A DNA stretch of 64,000 nt, from the NCBI RefSeq assembly GCF_001816145.1, contig NZ_MDZB01000109.1, positions 62,001-126,000 on the forward strand, in the 5' to 3' direction. The notes beneath the pieces are model-generated. The model ran no database searches, was not told the DNA's origin, and saw only the letters and a program-made list of their open reading frames with translations. Of the stretch, positions 53,994 through 63,281 are shown piece after piece. A program made the position numbers and the translations under genes. Each line of letters begins with the position of its first letter. The stretch's first letter is position 1. Source of the DNA: Hymenobacter lapidarius (GTDB lineage: Bacteria > Bacteroidota > Bacteroidia > Cytophagales > Hymenobacteraceae).

Positions 53994-54052
53994 GTTAAAA
54001 ACCAAGAAAACGCTGGACCCTAAAAAAGGCCAGCGTTTTCTTGGTTTTTAAC
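53994..54052. terminator. Perfect 23-bp hairpin after rplT
   Basis: Arms 53994-54016 and 54030-54052 are exact reverse complements with a 13-base loop that carries AAAAAA. On the minus strand it lies 13 bases after the rplT stop. T5 is inside the stem, so it may act as a terminator, as an RNase III site or as a 3' stability element. Confidence 0.75.
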
Positions 54053-54064
54053 GAACAAAGGCAA

Positions 54065-54409
54065 TTATTTTGCCTTTTCCACGATGCCTTTGAAAGCAGC
54101 AGGATGATTCAGAGCCAAGTCAGCCAGCACTTTGCGGTTGAGTTCAATGCCAGCCTTTTTCAGGCCGCCCATCAACTGCGAGTACGACAGGCCGTGCTCC
54201 CGAGCACCGGCGTTGATACGTTGAATCCAAAGAGCACGGAACTCGCGCTTCTTTACTTTACGGTCGCGGTAGGCATACAAGAGGCCTTTTTCAACGGCGT
54301 TCTTGGCTACGGTCCATACGTTTTTGCGACGGCCGTAATAGCCTTTCGCCAAACGCATGATTTTCTTGCGGCGGTGGCGCGAGGCCACATGGTTGACACT
54401 TCTTGGCAT
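54065..54409 (-). CDS. rplT: 50S ribosomal protein L20
   Basis: L20 is an early-assembly 23S rRNA binder. It has 114 residues, starting [30 protein letters not shown], with [36 protein letters not shown] near the end; full length. It is the last gene of the thrS-infC-rpmI-rplT group. Confidence 0.98.
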   Translation of the reverse strand: MPRSVNHVASRHRRKKIMRLAKGYYGRRKNVWTVAKNAVEKGLLYAYRDRKVKKREFRALWIQRINAGAREHGLSYSQLMGGLKKAGIELNRKVLADLALNHPAAFKGIVEKAK

Positions 54410-54484
54410 AACCTAGAGAGTTTTTGGCAGCCGGCGACGGGTTAAGTCTTAAAGCCGGAAGCCTGGTGAAATTTTTATGACAAA

Positions 54485-54679
54485 TTAGAAATTCAACATC
54501 TGGCGCACGCGGTTCATGTCGGCGCTGCTCACAAGACCGGTGCGGGTCAAATTACGCTTCTGCTTGGTCGTCTTCTTGGTGAGGATGTGTGATTTGAAGG
54601 CGTGCTTCCGCTTCACCTTGCCCGTTCCGGTGAGCGCAAAGCGCTTCTTAGCACCGGATTTCGTCTTTACTTTCGGCAT
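54485..54679 (-). CDS. rpmI: 50S ribosomal protein L35
   Basis: 64 residues, [31 protein letters not shown], standard for L35. It lies between infC (84 bp) and rplT (75 bp). The upstream gap contains a short tandem run of TTGATTGTTGATTGCTGACT words. Confidence 0.98.
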   Translation of the reverse strand: MPKVKTKSGAKKRFALTGTGKVKRKHAFKSHILTKKTTKQKRNLTRTGLVSSADMNRVRQMLNF

Positions 54680-54763
54680 TGTAGTAAGTGTTGGAGGGTT
54701 GGTTGTTGATTGTTGATTGCTGACTGACCGGTGGTCGGGAAGCCATCTTCAACCGAGTAAAAT

Positions 54764-55453
54764 CTATTCGGCGGCGTCGGCAGCGGGTGCTGGTGCCGTT
54801 TCGGCGTTCTGTTCAGTGGCTTCGGCTTTGGGCTCAGCAATAGGTTTTGAAGCTTTGGGCTTGGCATCTGCCGGGGCGGCAGGCTTGGCGGCGGCTTTGG
54901 CTACTACCGCAGCTTTGGGCGCGAGGTAGAGAAACATGCGTTTGCCTTCAAGCTTAGGCAACTGCTCTACTTTAGCCAGGTCCTCAAGAGCCTGGGCAAA
55001 TTTGAGCAGCAGGATTTCGCCCCGCTCTTTGAACACGATGCTACGGCCCACAAAGTGCACGTAGCTCTTGATTTTGGCGCCTTCACGGAGAAATTCCTGG
55101 GCGTGCTTTACCTTGAAGGCAAAGTCATGCTCGTCGGTGTTAGGACCGAAACGAATTTCTTTGAGCACGACCTTGGTCTGCTTGGCCTTGAGCTCGCGGG
55201 TTTTCTTCTTCTGCTCGTACTTAAATTTCGAGTAGTCGATGACGCGGCAAACGGGGGGCGTGGCCGTGGGCGAAATCTCAACGAGGTCGAGATTCTGGTC
55301 CTGGGCCATTTTCCGGGCTTGGTCGGTGGGATACACACCTTGTTCGACGTTATCGCCAACAAGGCGGACTTCCCGCGCGAGGATTTTCTGGTTGATTTTG
55401 AACGGCTCTTCCACCTGCTGGCGGGGCACGTACCGACGATTCGGGGCTGCTAT
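54764..55453 (-). CDS. infC: Translation initiation factor IF-3, apparent AUA start
   Basis: IF-3 keeps ribosomal subunits apart and rejects wrong start codons. The N-domain ([67 protein letters not shown]) and C-domain ([37 protein letters not shown]) are complete, with an extra 50-residue Ala/Pro/Lys tail. The only conventional start is GTG 55429, but the reading from ATA 55453 adds AAPNRRYV, which matches the usual IF-3 N-terminus. AGGAGGAGG ends eight bases upstream of that ATA, and the next upstream codon in frame is a stop at 55471-55469. A rare start is well known for infC (AUU in E. coli) and supports autoregulation. GTG 55429 remains the alternative. Confidence 0.92.
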   Translation of the reverse strand: MAAPNRRYVPRQQVEEPFKINQKILAREVRLVGDNVEQGVYPTDQARKMAQDQNLDLVEISPTATPPVCRVIDYSKFKYEQKKKTRELKAKQTKVVLKEIRFGPNTDEHDFAFKVKHAQEFLREGAKIKSYVHFVGRSIVFKERGEILLLKFAQALEDLAKVEQLPKLEGKRMFLYLAPKAAVVAKAAAKPAAPADAKPKASKPIAEPKAEATEQNAETAPAPAADAAE

Positions 55454-55735
55454 GGTATGGTCCTCCTCCTAAAAAAAGTGGCGGGAAATGAGATTCTGGG
55501 CGTTTTAGGCCGGGTAAGGCCTGGCAATCAGGGGGCAAATATCGGTATTTTTAATTGAAAAGGCAAGCGAGTTGCCCAATCTATTTGCCTGTCAGGGCAA
55601 AAAGGACGTCACGCTGGGCGAAGCCGTAGCACCTCTATTGTTCAACTATTCCAAGTCACATGAATTAGCATTGCGGTAGAGATGCTTCGGCTTTGCTCAG
55701 CATGACGACCTCTTTACCCTGACGGGAAAGCTTGG
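55454..55735. repeat. infC-thrS gap with a dispersed repeat
   Basis: Bases 55676-55724 contain GATGCTTCGGCTTTGCTCAGCATGACG and a following CCTGACGG tail, the same order of elements as the segment at 6301-6384. No gene or standard RNA is visible in the remainder. It separates infC from thrS (282 bases), so the two may be transcribed independently. Confidence 0.5.
55462..55470 (-). promoter_or_regulatory. Strong Shine-Dalgarno sequence of infC
   Basis: AGGAGGAGG on the minus strand (55470-55462), eight bases before ATA 55453. Such a strong match is rare in Bacteroidota and decides the start in favour of ATA; the distance to GTG 55429 would be 32 bases. Confidence 0.7.
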
Positions 55736-57670
55736 TTAATAGGCTTCTACTATCTGGCTTTGCACGCTTTTTACGAAGGCATCAAGTGGCATGGAGCCGA
55801 GGTCGCCTTCGCCGTGCTTGCGCACCGAAATGATGTTATCCTGGGCTTCCTTCTCCCCCACCACGAGTAGGTAAGGGATTTTGCCCATTTCGGCATCCCG
55901 GATTTTGCGGCCAATACGCTCGTCGCGGGCATCTACAGTGCCGCGCAGCTCGCGCTGCTCCAGTTGGGCTTTCACCTCGTTGGCGTAGTCGATGTACTTA
56001 TCCGAGATGGGCAGCACAATGAACTGCTCGGGCGTGAGCCAGAGGGGGAAGTTGCCGGCACAATGCTCGATGAGCACGGCCACGAAGCGCTCCAGCGAAC
56101 CGAAGGGCGCGCGGTGCAGCATCACGGGGCGCTGCTTGGTGTTGTCGGGGGCCACGTACTCGAGGTCGAACCGCTCGGGCAGGTTGTAGTCGACCTGGAT
56201 GGTGCCGAGCTGCCAGCGGCGGCCCAGGGCGTCGCGCACCATGAAGTCGAGCTTAGGGCCGTAGAAGGCGGCCTCGCCCAGCTCGGTGGTGGTGCTGAGG
56301 CCTTTTTCGGCGGCAGCTTCCTGAATGGCGCTTTCGGCCAGAGCCCAGTTTTCGTCGGAACCGATGTACTTGGTTTTGTTCTCGGGGTCGCGCAGGCTGA
56401 TTTGAGCCGTGTAGTCTTCAAAACCGAGGTTTTTGAAAACGTAGAGCACCAGGTCAATCACCTTCTTGAACTCGTCCTTCACTTGGTCGGGACGGCAGAA
56501 GATGTGGGCGTCGTCCTGCGTGAAGCCGCGCACGCGGGTGAGGCCGTGCAGCTCGCCCGACTGCTCGTAGCGGTACACGGTGCCGAATTCGGCGTAGCGC
56601 ACGGGCAGGTCGCGGTAGCTGCGGGGCTCGGTTTTATAGATTTCGCAGTGGTGGGGGCAGTTCATCGGCTTGAGGAAGAATTCCTCGCCGGGGTTGGGTG
56701 TTTTGATGGGCTGGAAAGAATCAGCGCCGTATTTCTCGTAGTGGCCGCTGGTCACGTACAGCTCCTTAGAGCCGATATGGGGCGTGACGACGGGCTGGTA
56801 GCCAGCTTTCACCTGGGCTTTGCGCAGGAACTGCTCGAGGCGCTCGCGCAGGGCCGTGCCTTTGGGCAGCCACAGGGGTAGGCCCGCCCCTACTTTCTCG
56901 GAGAAAGCAAACAGCTTCAGCTCTTTGCCGAGCTTGCGGTGGTCGCGGCGCTTGGCTTCTTCAAGGCGTTCGAGGTATTCAGTGAGGTCCTTGGCCTTGG
57001 GGAAAGTGATGCCGTAGAGGCGCGTGAGCTGCTTGTTTTTCTCATCGCCGCGCCAGTAGGCCCCGGCCACGTTCATCAGCTTAGCGGCCTTGATGGTGCT
57101 GGTGTCGGGGATGTGCGGGCCGCGGCAGAGGTCGGTGAAGCCGCCCTGGGTGTAGAAGGTGATTTGGCCGTCTTCGAGGCCGTCAATCAGCTCCAGCTTG
57201 TAGGGGTCCTGCTTTTCGGTGAAGTAGGTAATGGCATCGGCTTTGGAAACGTCCTTGCGTTCGTAACGGCTTTTGTTTTTGGCCAGCTCCAGCATCTTTT
57301 TCTCGATTTCCGGGAAGTCCTCGCTGCTGATGCTGCGGCCTTCGCCGAGGTCCACATCGTAGTAGAAGCCGTTTTCGATAGCGGGGCCAATGGCCAGCTT
57401 CACGCCGGGGTACAGCGCCTCCAGGGCTTCGGCCATGAGATGAGCCGAGGAGTGCCAGTAGGTTGATTTGCCAGCGGTGTCGTTCCAGGTCAGGATTTCG
57501 ACGGTGGCATCATCGGTAAAGGGGCGGTGGAGGTCGCGGACTTCGCCGTTGACGCGTACGGCGAGGGCATTGCGGGCGAGGCCTTCGCTGATGCTGCTGG
57601 CCAAGGCGTGGCCCGTAGAGCCGGACTCGACCTGGCGAACCGAGCCGTCGGGGAGGGTGATGTTGAGCAT
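55736..57670 (-). CDS. thrS: Threonyl-tRNA synthetase
   Basis: ThrS charges tRNA-Thr. From ATG 57670 it has 644 residues: an N-terminal TGS domain ([20 protein letters not shown]), an editing domain with [11 protein letters not shown] (HxxxH, about residues 73-83) and [14 protein letters not shown], then the class-II core with motif 2 [26 protein letters not shown], motif 3 [16 protein letters not shown], and an anticodon-binding C-terminus. The zinc-binding Cys lies in [10 protein letters not shown]. Fourteen further upstream codons are not conserved. Confidence 0.97.
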   Translation of the reverse strand: MLNITLPDGSVRQVESGSTGHALASSISEGLARNALAVRVNGEVRDLHRPFTDDATVEILTWNDTAGKSTYWHSSAHLMAEALEALYPGVKLAIGPAIENGFYYDVDLGEGRSISSEDFPEIEKKMLELAKNKSRYERKDVSKADAITYFTEKQDPYKLELIDGLEDGQITFYTQGGFTDLCRGPHIPDTSTIKAAKLMNVAGAYWRGDEKNKQLTRLYGITFPKAKDLTEYLERLEEAKRRDHRKLGKELKLFAFSEKVGAGLPLWLPKGTALRERLEQFLRKAQVKAGYQPVVTPHIGSKELYVTSGHYEKYGADSFQPIKTPNPGEEFFLKPMNCPHHCEIYKTEPRSYRDLPVRYAEFGTVYRYEQSGELHGLTRVRGFTQDDAHIFCRPDQVKDEFKKVIDLVLYVFKNLGFEDYTAQISLRDPENKTKYIGSDENWALAESAIQEAAAEKGLSTTTELGEAAFYGPKLDFMVRDALGRRWQLGTIQVDYNLPERFDLEYVAPDNTKQRPVMLHRAPFGSLERFVAVLIEHCAGNFPLWLTPEQFIVLPISDKYIDYANEVKAQLEQRELRGTVDARDERIGRKIRDAEMGKIPYLLVVGEKEAQDNIISVRKHGEGDLGSMPLDAFVKSVQSQIVEAY

Positions 57671-57769
57671 AAGAATGGGAGTGATGCGCCCAGGGGGCAA
57701 AGCAGGGCGCAAGTTAGCACCCCTGAATGGAGTGGCCCTATTTTCGGAACGGAAGAAAGTAGTACGCGA

Positions 57770-58924
57770 CTATCTGGCCTCAGGGCGCAGCGGGGGCAAC
57801 GGACTGATGGGCAGGAGTCTGGTGGGCGCAGCCGGCCGGCGGTAGTACCGCGGGGAGGTGCGGAGGCTGTCGGGGAGCTGCGCCTGGACGCGGTCTGCGG
57901 TTTTCCATACTTTATACGTCCAGTGCTGGTTGCCGGGGTTTTCGGCTACCAGCCGGCGGAACTGCACCAGGGCTTCGGGCAGGCGGTTCTGGGATTCCAG
58001 GGCCTCGGCAAGTAAGGCGCGGGCCTGGGGCAGGCGGGGATTGCGACGCAGGGCCCGCTGGAAGTGCTGAATAAGAGCGGCGGGCTTGCGCTCCCGGGCG
58101 GCGGCCAGGCCCAGGCGGTAGTCGGCCCGGTACACGGTGCTGTCGAGAACCAAGGCCTGGCGGTAATACCATAGGGCACTATCCGGGCGGCCCTGCAGTT
58201 CCAGTTGCCGGCCGTAATCGTACTTTAAGAGCCCGGAAGTGGTGTCGAGCCGCATGCCCAATGCCGCGAAACGGGCGGCATCGGTGGGCATGCGCCAAGC
58301 GTTGAGCAGAAAGGCCAGCTGGTGCAGAATTTCGGGTTGGCGCGGGTCGCGGGCTAAAGCATCCTGCAGGTACTGAACGGCCGTTGAGGTATCGGCAATG
58401 GCGGCATAGGCCAATCCTTTGTAGAAAAGAGCGGCAGGCTGGTCGGGGTCGAGGCGCAGGGTGCGGTCTAAGTTGTCGAGCGCGGCCGTGTAGTTGCGGG
58501 AGGCTAGCTGGGTTTCGCCCACGAGCAGCGGCAGCTCGGGACCCGAAAACCCGCGCTGCGCGGCCTGGCGAGCAGCAGCTAGTGCCGTTGGGAGCTGGCC
58601 CAGGGCGCGCAAAACCCGGGCCTGCAGAAAGTACAGGCTCCCGTCCGAATCATCAATTTCGAGCGCGGCAGCTACGTCGCGCAGGGCAGCTTGCGGCTGG
58701 CCGGCCGCCAACAGCAGCGAGGCCCGACGCGCCAGCAGCGCCGTATTGCGCGGCTCACGGGCAATGGCGCCGTTGAGCTCTTCGGCCTGAACCCGGGGCC
58801 CGCTTTGCACCGTCGCCAAATCGACGAGAGTATCGGGCCGCTCACTGGGCTCATTGGAGCACGCAGTCATTATCGAGACCGACAAAAGGCCCAGAATACA
58901 CTTAAATAGCCGCAATTTAATCAT
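57770..58924 (-). CDS. TPR lipoprotein
   Basis: A 384-residue protein with a lipoprotein signal (KLRLFKCILGLLSVSIMTAC, Cys at about residue 22) and eight or more TPR-like units (for example NTALLARRASLLLAAGQPQAALRDVAAAL and ALFYKGLAYAAIADTSTAVQYLQDAL), ending in a Pro/Arg-rich tail. It is probably anchored in the outer or inner membrane on the periplasmic face as a scaffold. ATG 58924 is chosen since it opens the lipoprotein signal; 25 codons upstream are non-conserved. It follows the RMDN-like TPR gene by 102 bp. Confidence 0.83.
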   Translation of the reverse strand: MIKLRLFKCILGLLSVSIMTACSNEPSERPDTLVDLATVQSGPRVQAEELNGAIAREPRNTALLARRASLLLAAGQPQAALRDVAAALEIDDSDGSLYFLQARVLRALGQLPTALAAARQAAQRGFSGPELPLLVGETQLASRNYTAALDNLDRTLRLDPDQPAALFYKGLAYAAIADTSTAVQYLQDALARDPRQPEILHQLAFLLNAWRMPTDAARFAALGMRLDTTSGLLKYDYGRQLELQGRPDSALWYYRQALVLDSTVYRADYRLGLAAARERKPAALIQHFQRALRRNPRLPQARALLAEALESQNRLPEALVQFRRLVAENPGNQHWTYKVWKTADRVQAQLPDSLRTSPRYYRRPAAPTRLLPISPLPPLRPEAR

Positions 58925-59026
58925 GTGAGTAACCGGAATTGCTGCCTTGACATAAGCTGGTAGTTGTCGCTGTTCCTCTGGCGAAAAAGCGAACAGCACG
59001 AGTGGTTGAAGTGTCTCAATCTTGCG

Positions 59027-60043
59027 CTATTCTTTTTGGCTAACGCTGGGCGTGGGCGTCCGCAAGGTATCCAGGGTTGAGCCCCTGGGAACTGAAGGGA
59101 CTGAATTTTGCCGCTTCTGCCGCCGCGCATCGGCCCGAAGCAGCGGAGGGAGCATTTGACGGCATAGCCTACTCACAACGAGTTCTTCGCTGGTGATGGG
59201 AGGAATCTTTTCGGCGGCGCGCAGTACTTCAATGGCCCGCCGGCGTCTGCCCTGGTACCGGCACATGCGGGCCAAGTCGTAGCACACCTGCAGGTTGCCG
59301 GGGGCAATTTTATGGGCTTGTTCGAGGGATTCAATGGCTTGACGGCTACTGCCCCCTTCGGGCACGCCCCCCAGCACCAGCTTACTATACAGACGTTCGA
59401 GCAGGTTGTAGTGTGCTACCCGGTACTGCCAGCGGCCAAGCAGCTGCCAGGTTTCCGCCAGGTCGGGCCGGTGCTCGGTGGCGAGGTACACGTTTGAGCG
59501 GAGGTCGCGGAAAGCCGCCAGGCGAGCCCCGGCTTTGTACAGAGTGGCTTGATTGAACAGCGCCAGGGCAACAGCGTAGTTGCTTTCGCCGCCCTCCGGC
59601 CGCAGCAGCAGGGCGCGGTCGGCGTAGGAACGGGCCGCGTTGAAGTAGGCCGTTTTGCGCGTTTCGTCCGAGTACCGAGCCCCAATTTTTACACTCAGCA
59701 CGGCCGCCTGGCAGAGCGAAAGGTAATGAGTGGGCGCCGTTTTCAGGATTTCCTGGTACACGGCCAGAGCTTCGGACTCTTTGAAGCTTGTGGTGAGGCT
59801 GGCAGCCTGCAGCAACTGCTGCTGAATAGCCGGCGGGTCGGCGAGGGCTGGGGTTTCAGGGCGTTTGGAAAGCGTAGGCGCGGGCTTGCGCGTCGGTACT
59901 AGAAACTGCGCCTCAGCCGCTGGCGCGGCGGCCAGGCACAGCAAACCTACCCCCAGCATCCAAACCCGAAATAGGCTGAAAAACTGGGCTAAGCAGACTT
60001 GAAAAGGGACTGGCGCACGCATGAGGGCAAAGAAACGTCGCAT
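59027..60043 (-). CDS. TPR protein resembling the RMDN (FAM82) family
   Basis: A 338-residue protein with a possible N-terminal signal or membrane segment (VWMLGVGLLCLAAAPAAEAQ, about residues 28-47). The TPR part includes SYADRALLLRPEGGESNYAVALALFNQATL, then EHRPDLAETWQLLGRWQYRVAHYNLLERLYSKLVLGGVPEGGSSRQAIESLEQAHKIAPGNLQVCYDLAR, an order that recalls the eukaryotic regulator-of-microtubule-dynamics proteins. This assignment is from memory of the family pattern. Function in bacteria is unknown. ATG 60043 is chosen; ATG 60022 is an alternative. Confidence 0.75.
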   Translation of the reverse strand: MRRFFALMRAPVPFQVCLAQFFSLFRVWMLGVGLLCLAAAPAAEAQFLVPTRKPAPTLSKRPETPALADPPAIQQQLLQAASLTTSFKESEALAVYQEILKTAPTHYLSLCQAAVLSVKIGARYSDETRKTAYFNAARSYADRALLLRPEGGESNYAVALALFNQATLYKAGARLAAFRDLRSNVYLATEHRPDLAETWQLLGRWQYRVAHYNLLERLYSKLVLGGVPEGGSSRQAIESLEQAHKIAPGNLQVCYDLARMCRYQGRRRRAIEVLRAAEKIPPITSEELVVSRLCRQMLPPLLRADARRQKRQNSVPSVPRGSTLDTLRTPTPSVSQKE

Positions 60044-60302
60044 CGGCAAGTAGGAGCTGCTTGCCTACTCCTACATTAAATCCTGGTTGAATTGGTGCGA
60101 ATGCGCGAACTGCAAAATACGCCTTATCATTCACGGCATCATTTTGGATGCTGAATTACCTGGCGTTACGCAGCGCTGTTTTTGGGACCCTGGCACACGC
60201 CGTTCACCGGCGAGATTCACGCCCAAAGCCAGTCGGGATGGTGTCGCAATCGCGAGCCAGCCAACAACTACCAAGCACTACCGGATAATTATAGGACCCA
60301 GC

Positions 60303-63281
60303 CTAAAATAACCCAAGCTGCGCTTTGGGCCGCTTGAGCAGCTCACGCGCTTGGGCTACTTCTTCGGCCGTCACGTCAACGGGGCCGGTGGCCTCGGGGC
60401 GGGGAGCGGCCGTTTCGGCGGGCGCATCGGTGCTTTTGGGGGCAACGGGAGCTATTCGCTTCTTGGCTACTTCCCGGCGCTGGGGCTCGGGGCCTTCGTC
60501 GGTAAGCAGGCCCAGGCCGTGGATTTTGTAGTAGTTGAGCTTATTGCCCATGGCCTTCCAGCCTTTCACGTCGATGAACTCGTGCAAGCTGATTTTTTCC
60601 GTTTCCTTGTCGGCCTTTTTGTCTTTCTGAATTTTCAGTTCCACCAGCGGCTCCGGGTTGGCCGTGACGGCCAGCAGCTTCGAGCCTTTGGTTTCGGAGA
60701 TAAACAGGAAGCGCTTTTCAAGCGTGCTGGTTTCAATCTTGAACCGCTTCACGTAGTGGATTTTGGTTTCACCCTCCATGTACACCGCCGAGAGCACCGT
60801 TTCGGGCTCGTACTTACGCAACAGCAGGATATTGGGCACGTCGTAGTGGTTGGTGGGGTTGGGCGCAGTCAGCTCGTAGCTGCCGTCCTTAAACACCACC
60901 AGCACGTGGTTTTCGGTATCGAAAGTACCCAGGTAGCGGCCGTGGCCGGCGGTGTTGAGGCGGCCCACCACACTATCGAAAAACACTTCGCGGCCGCCCA
61001 GCGTGGAGTCGCCCAGGGCCTGACGCTTGATGTTTTTGATGGGCTGCTTCGTGACAATGTTGCCCATCGAGCCTTTCCCCTTAATGCCCAACTCAGCAAA
61101 GTCAAAGTCGAACTGCTTCACACGGGCCGGGGCTTTGTCGCTGAGCTGAATGCTCACAATTTCCGACTCAGAGTTGGGGTTGGCCGTGAGGTACAGTGTT
61201 TTGGTACCCTTGGTGCCTTTGGTGAGGTCGTAGGTTTTGTCGCGGGTGATGCCCGACACCAGGAAGCGCTTGGCAAAGCTGATGCCCGAGGCCCCGTCCA
61301 GGTACACCATGTTGTACACCAGCCGGTCGTCGTTCTTGTTGTACACGCCCACGTGGAGCACGTCTTTGCCCACAAAGGTCTTCTCCGCGATTCTGCTCAC
61401 CACAAACGTGCCGTCACGCTTGATGGCAATGATGTCGTCCAGGTCCGAGCAGTCGCAGATGGTCACTGCGTTTTCGTCTTTCTTCAGGCCGAAGCCCACA
61501 AAGCCGTCGGCGTAGTTCACATACAGCTTCTGGTTGGCCACGGCTACTTTCTGGGCCGTCACCACGTCGAAGGTGCGCAGCTGCGTTTTGCGCTCGCGGC
61601 CGGCGCCGTACTTCTTCAGCAGTCCCTCGAAATACGCAATGGCGTAGCGGGTGAGGTTGGCAAGGTGGTCGGCCACTTCGGCCAGTTCCACCTCCAGCTT
61701 TTGCAGGTATTCATCGGCCTTGAAACCGTCGAACTTCGAAATGCGCTTGATGCGAATTTCCGTCAGGCGGGTCAGGTCGTCTTCCACAATGGGCCGGCGG
61801 AGCAGAATCCGGGTATCGTCGGCCTTGACCTTCTCCCCTGCTATGCGCACAAATTTCTTCAGGCCCTTGTCGATGGTCTCCAAGATTTCGGCCCAGGTTT
61901 CGCATTCTTCAATGCGGCGATAGATGCGGTTTTCGATGAAAATCTTCTCCAGCGAAGCATTGTGCCACCGCTCCCACAGTTCGTCCTGCCGGATTTCCAG
62001 CTCGCGCTCCAGCAAGCGCACCGTGGCCTTGGTGCTCTGGCGCAACACGTCCTCCACGCCCACAAAACGGGGCTTGTCGTCGATGATAACGCAGGTGTTG
62101 GGCGAGATACTGATTTCACAATCCGTGAAAGCATAAAGCGCGTCCATGGTCAGGTCGGGCGAGACGCCGGTGGGCAGCTGCACCTGAATTTCCACGTTGG
62201 CGGCCGTGTTGTCGACCACCTTCTTAATCTTGATTTTATTCGCTTCCGAGGCCTTCACAATGCTCTCCATCAGCGCCGTGGTGGTGGAGCCGTAGGGAAT
62301 GTCGCGAATAATGAGCAGGGTTTTGTCGACCTTCTCGATGGTGGCGCGCAGGCGGATTTTCGCGCCGCGCATGCCCGAGTTATAGTTGCTCACATCGCAG
62401 AGTCCGCCCGTCGAAAAGTCCGGAAACAGCTGCACCTCGCGGCCCCGCAGCACGTCGATGCTGGCCTTGCACAGCTCGCGGAAGTTGTGGGGCATAATCT
62501 TGGTGCTCAAGCCCACGGCAATGCCCTCCACGCCCTGCGCGAGCAGCAGCGGGAATTTCACGGGCAGCGTAGTAGGCTCGCGCTTGCGGCCGTCGTAGCT
62601 GAGCTGCCACTCGGTGGTGTCGGGGTTGAACACCACGTCAAGCGCAAACTTGCTCAGGCGCGCCTCGATGTAGCGGGCCGCGGCGGCGCCGTCGCCGGTG
62701 CGCACGTCGCCCCAGTTGCCCTGGGTCTCGATGAGCAGGTCTTTCTGGCCCAAGTTCACCATGGCATCGCCGATGCTGGCGTCGCCGTGCGGGTGGTACT
62801 GCATGGTCTGGCCAATGACGTTGGCCACCTTGTTGAAGCGGCCGTCGTCCATCTCCTTCATGGCGTGCAGAATACGCCGCTGCACGGGCTTCAGGCCGTC
62901 TTCAATGGCGGGCACGGCCCGTTCCAAAATTACGTAGGAGGCATAATCCAGAAACCAGTTCTGGTACATGCCCTTCACGGTAGCCACGTCGTGGATAGTT
63001 TCGCCGGGTGCGAACTTGGGCTCCTCCTCGGTCTCGGGCTCGGGAACGGTATCGGCGGCGATGTGCACCCCGGCCGTTTCCCCAAATAAACTATCGGCCC
63101 TGGCCGCTACGGCGGCGGCATCGGCAGCTAGCGCGGCGTCCTGCTCGGCAAAGCTGGCAGGCTCGGCCGCGTCCTCGGCAGCGGCGGGCGAAAAAGCAGC
63201 TAGGTCAAAATTAACCGAATCACCGGGCTGAAGAAAATCTTGGTCAGGGGCGTCGGAAGCAGGAATATCAGGTGTGGCCAC
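60303..63281 (-). CDS. parC: Topoisomerase IV subunit A
   Basis: The type IIA topoisomerase subunit that decatenates daughter chromosomes. Of 992 residues the core starts at about 95 (APGETIHDVATVKGMYQNWFLDYASYVILERAVP); catalytic Tyr204 is in AARYIEARL, and HPHGDASIGD (about 163-172) marks the quinolone-binding region. The C-terminal part is a pinwheel without a GyrA box. The N-terminal 90 residues are acidic, Ala-rich and probably disordered, and the C-terminal 50 are Ala/Pro-rich; both lie outside the family core. GTG 63281 is taken as start. parE is not in the window. Confidence 0.93.
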   Translation of the reverse strand: MATPDIPASDAPDQDFLQPGDSVNFDLAAFSPAAAEDAAEPASFAEQDAALAADAAAVAARADSLFGETAGVHIAADTVPEPETEEEPKFAPGETIHDVATVKGMYQNWFLDYASYVILERAVPAIEDGLKPVQRRILHAMKEMDDGRFNKVANVIGQTMQYHPHGDASIGDAMVNLGQKDLLIETQGNWGDVRTGDGAAAARYIEARLSKFALDVVFNPDTTEWQLSYDGRKREPTTLPVKFPLLLAQGVEGIAVGLSTKIMPHNFRELCKASIDVLRGREVQLFPDFSTGGLCDVSNYNSGMRGAKIRLRATIEKVDKTLLIIRDIPYGSTTTALMESIVKASEANKIKIKKVVDNTAANVEIQVQLPTGVSPDLTMDALYAFTDCEISISPNTCVIIDDKPRFVGVEDVLRQSTKATVRLLERELEIRQDELWERWHNASLEKIFIENRIYRRIEECETWAEILETIDKGLKKFVRIAGEKVKADDTRILLRRPIVEDDLTRLTEIRIKRISKFDGFKADEYLQKLEVELAEVADHLANLTRYAIAYFEGLLKKYGAGRERKTQLRTFDVVTAQKVAVANQKLYVNYADGFVGFGLKKDENAVTICDCSDLDDIIAIKRDGTFVVSRIAEKTFVGKDVLHVGVYNKNDDRLVYNMVYLDGASGISFAKRFLVSGITRDKTYDLTKGTKGTKTLYLTANPNSESEIVSIQLSDKAPARVKQFDFDFAELGIKGKGSMGNIVTKQPIKNIKRQALGDSTLGGREVFFDSVVGRLNTAGHGRYLGTFDTENHVLVVFKDGSYELTAPNPTNHYDVPNILLLRKYEPETVLSAVYMEGETKIHYVKRFKIETSTLEKRFLFISETKGSKLLAVTANPEPLVELKIQKDKKADKETEKISLHEFIDVKGWKAMGNKLNYYKIHGLGLLTDEGPEPQRREVAKKRIAPVAPKSTDAPAETAAPRPEATGPVDVTAEEVAQARELLKRPKAQLGLF

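Noticed and set aside
60351..63089. 912-codon rightward open frame across parC
   Set aside because: Antisense shadow of parC; low-complexity Val/His/Gly-rich translation without family character.
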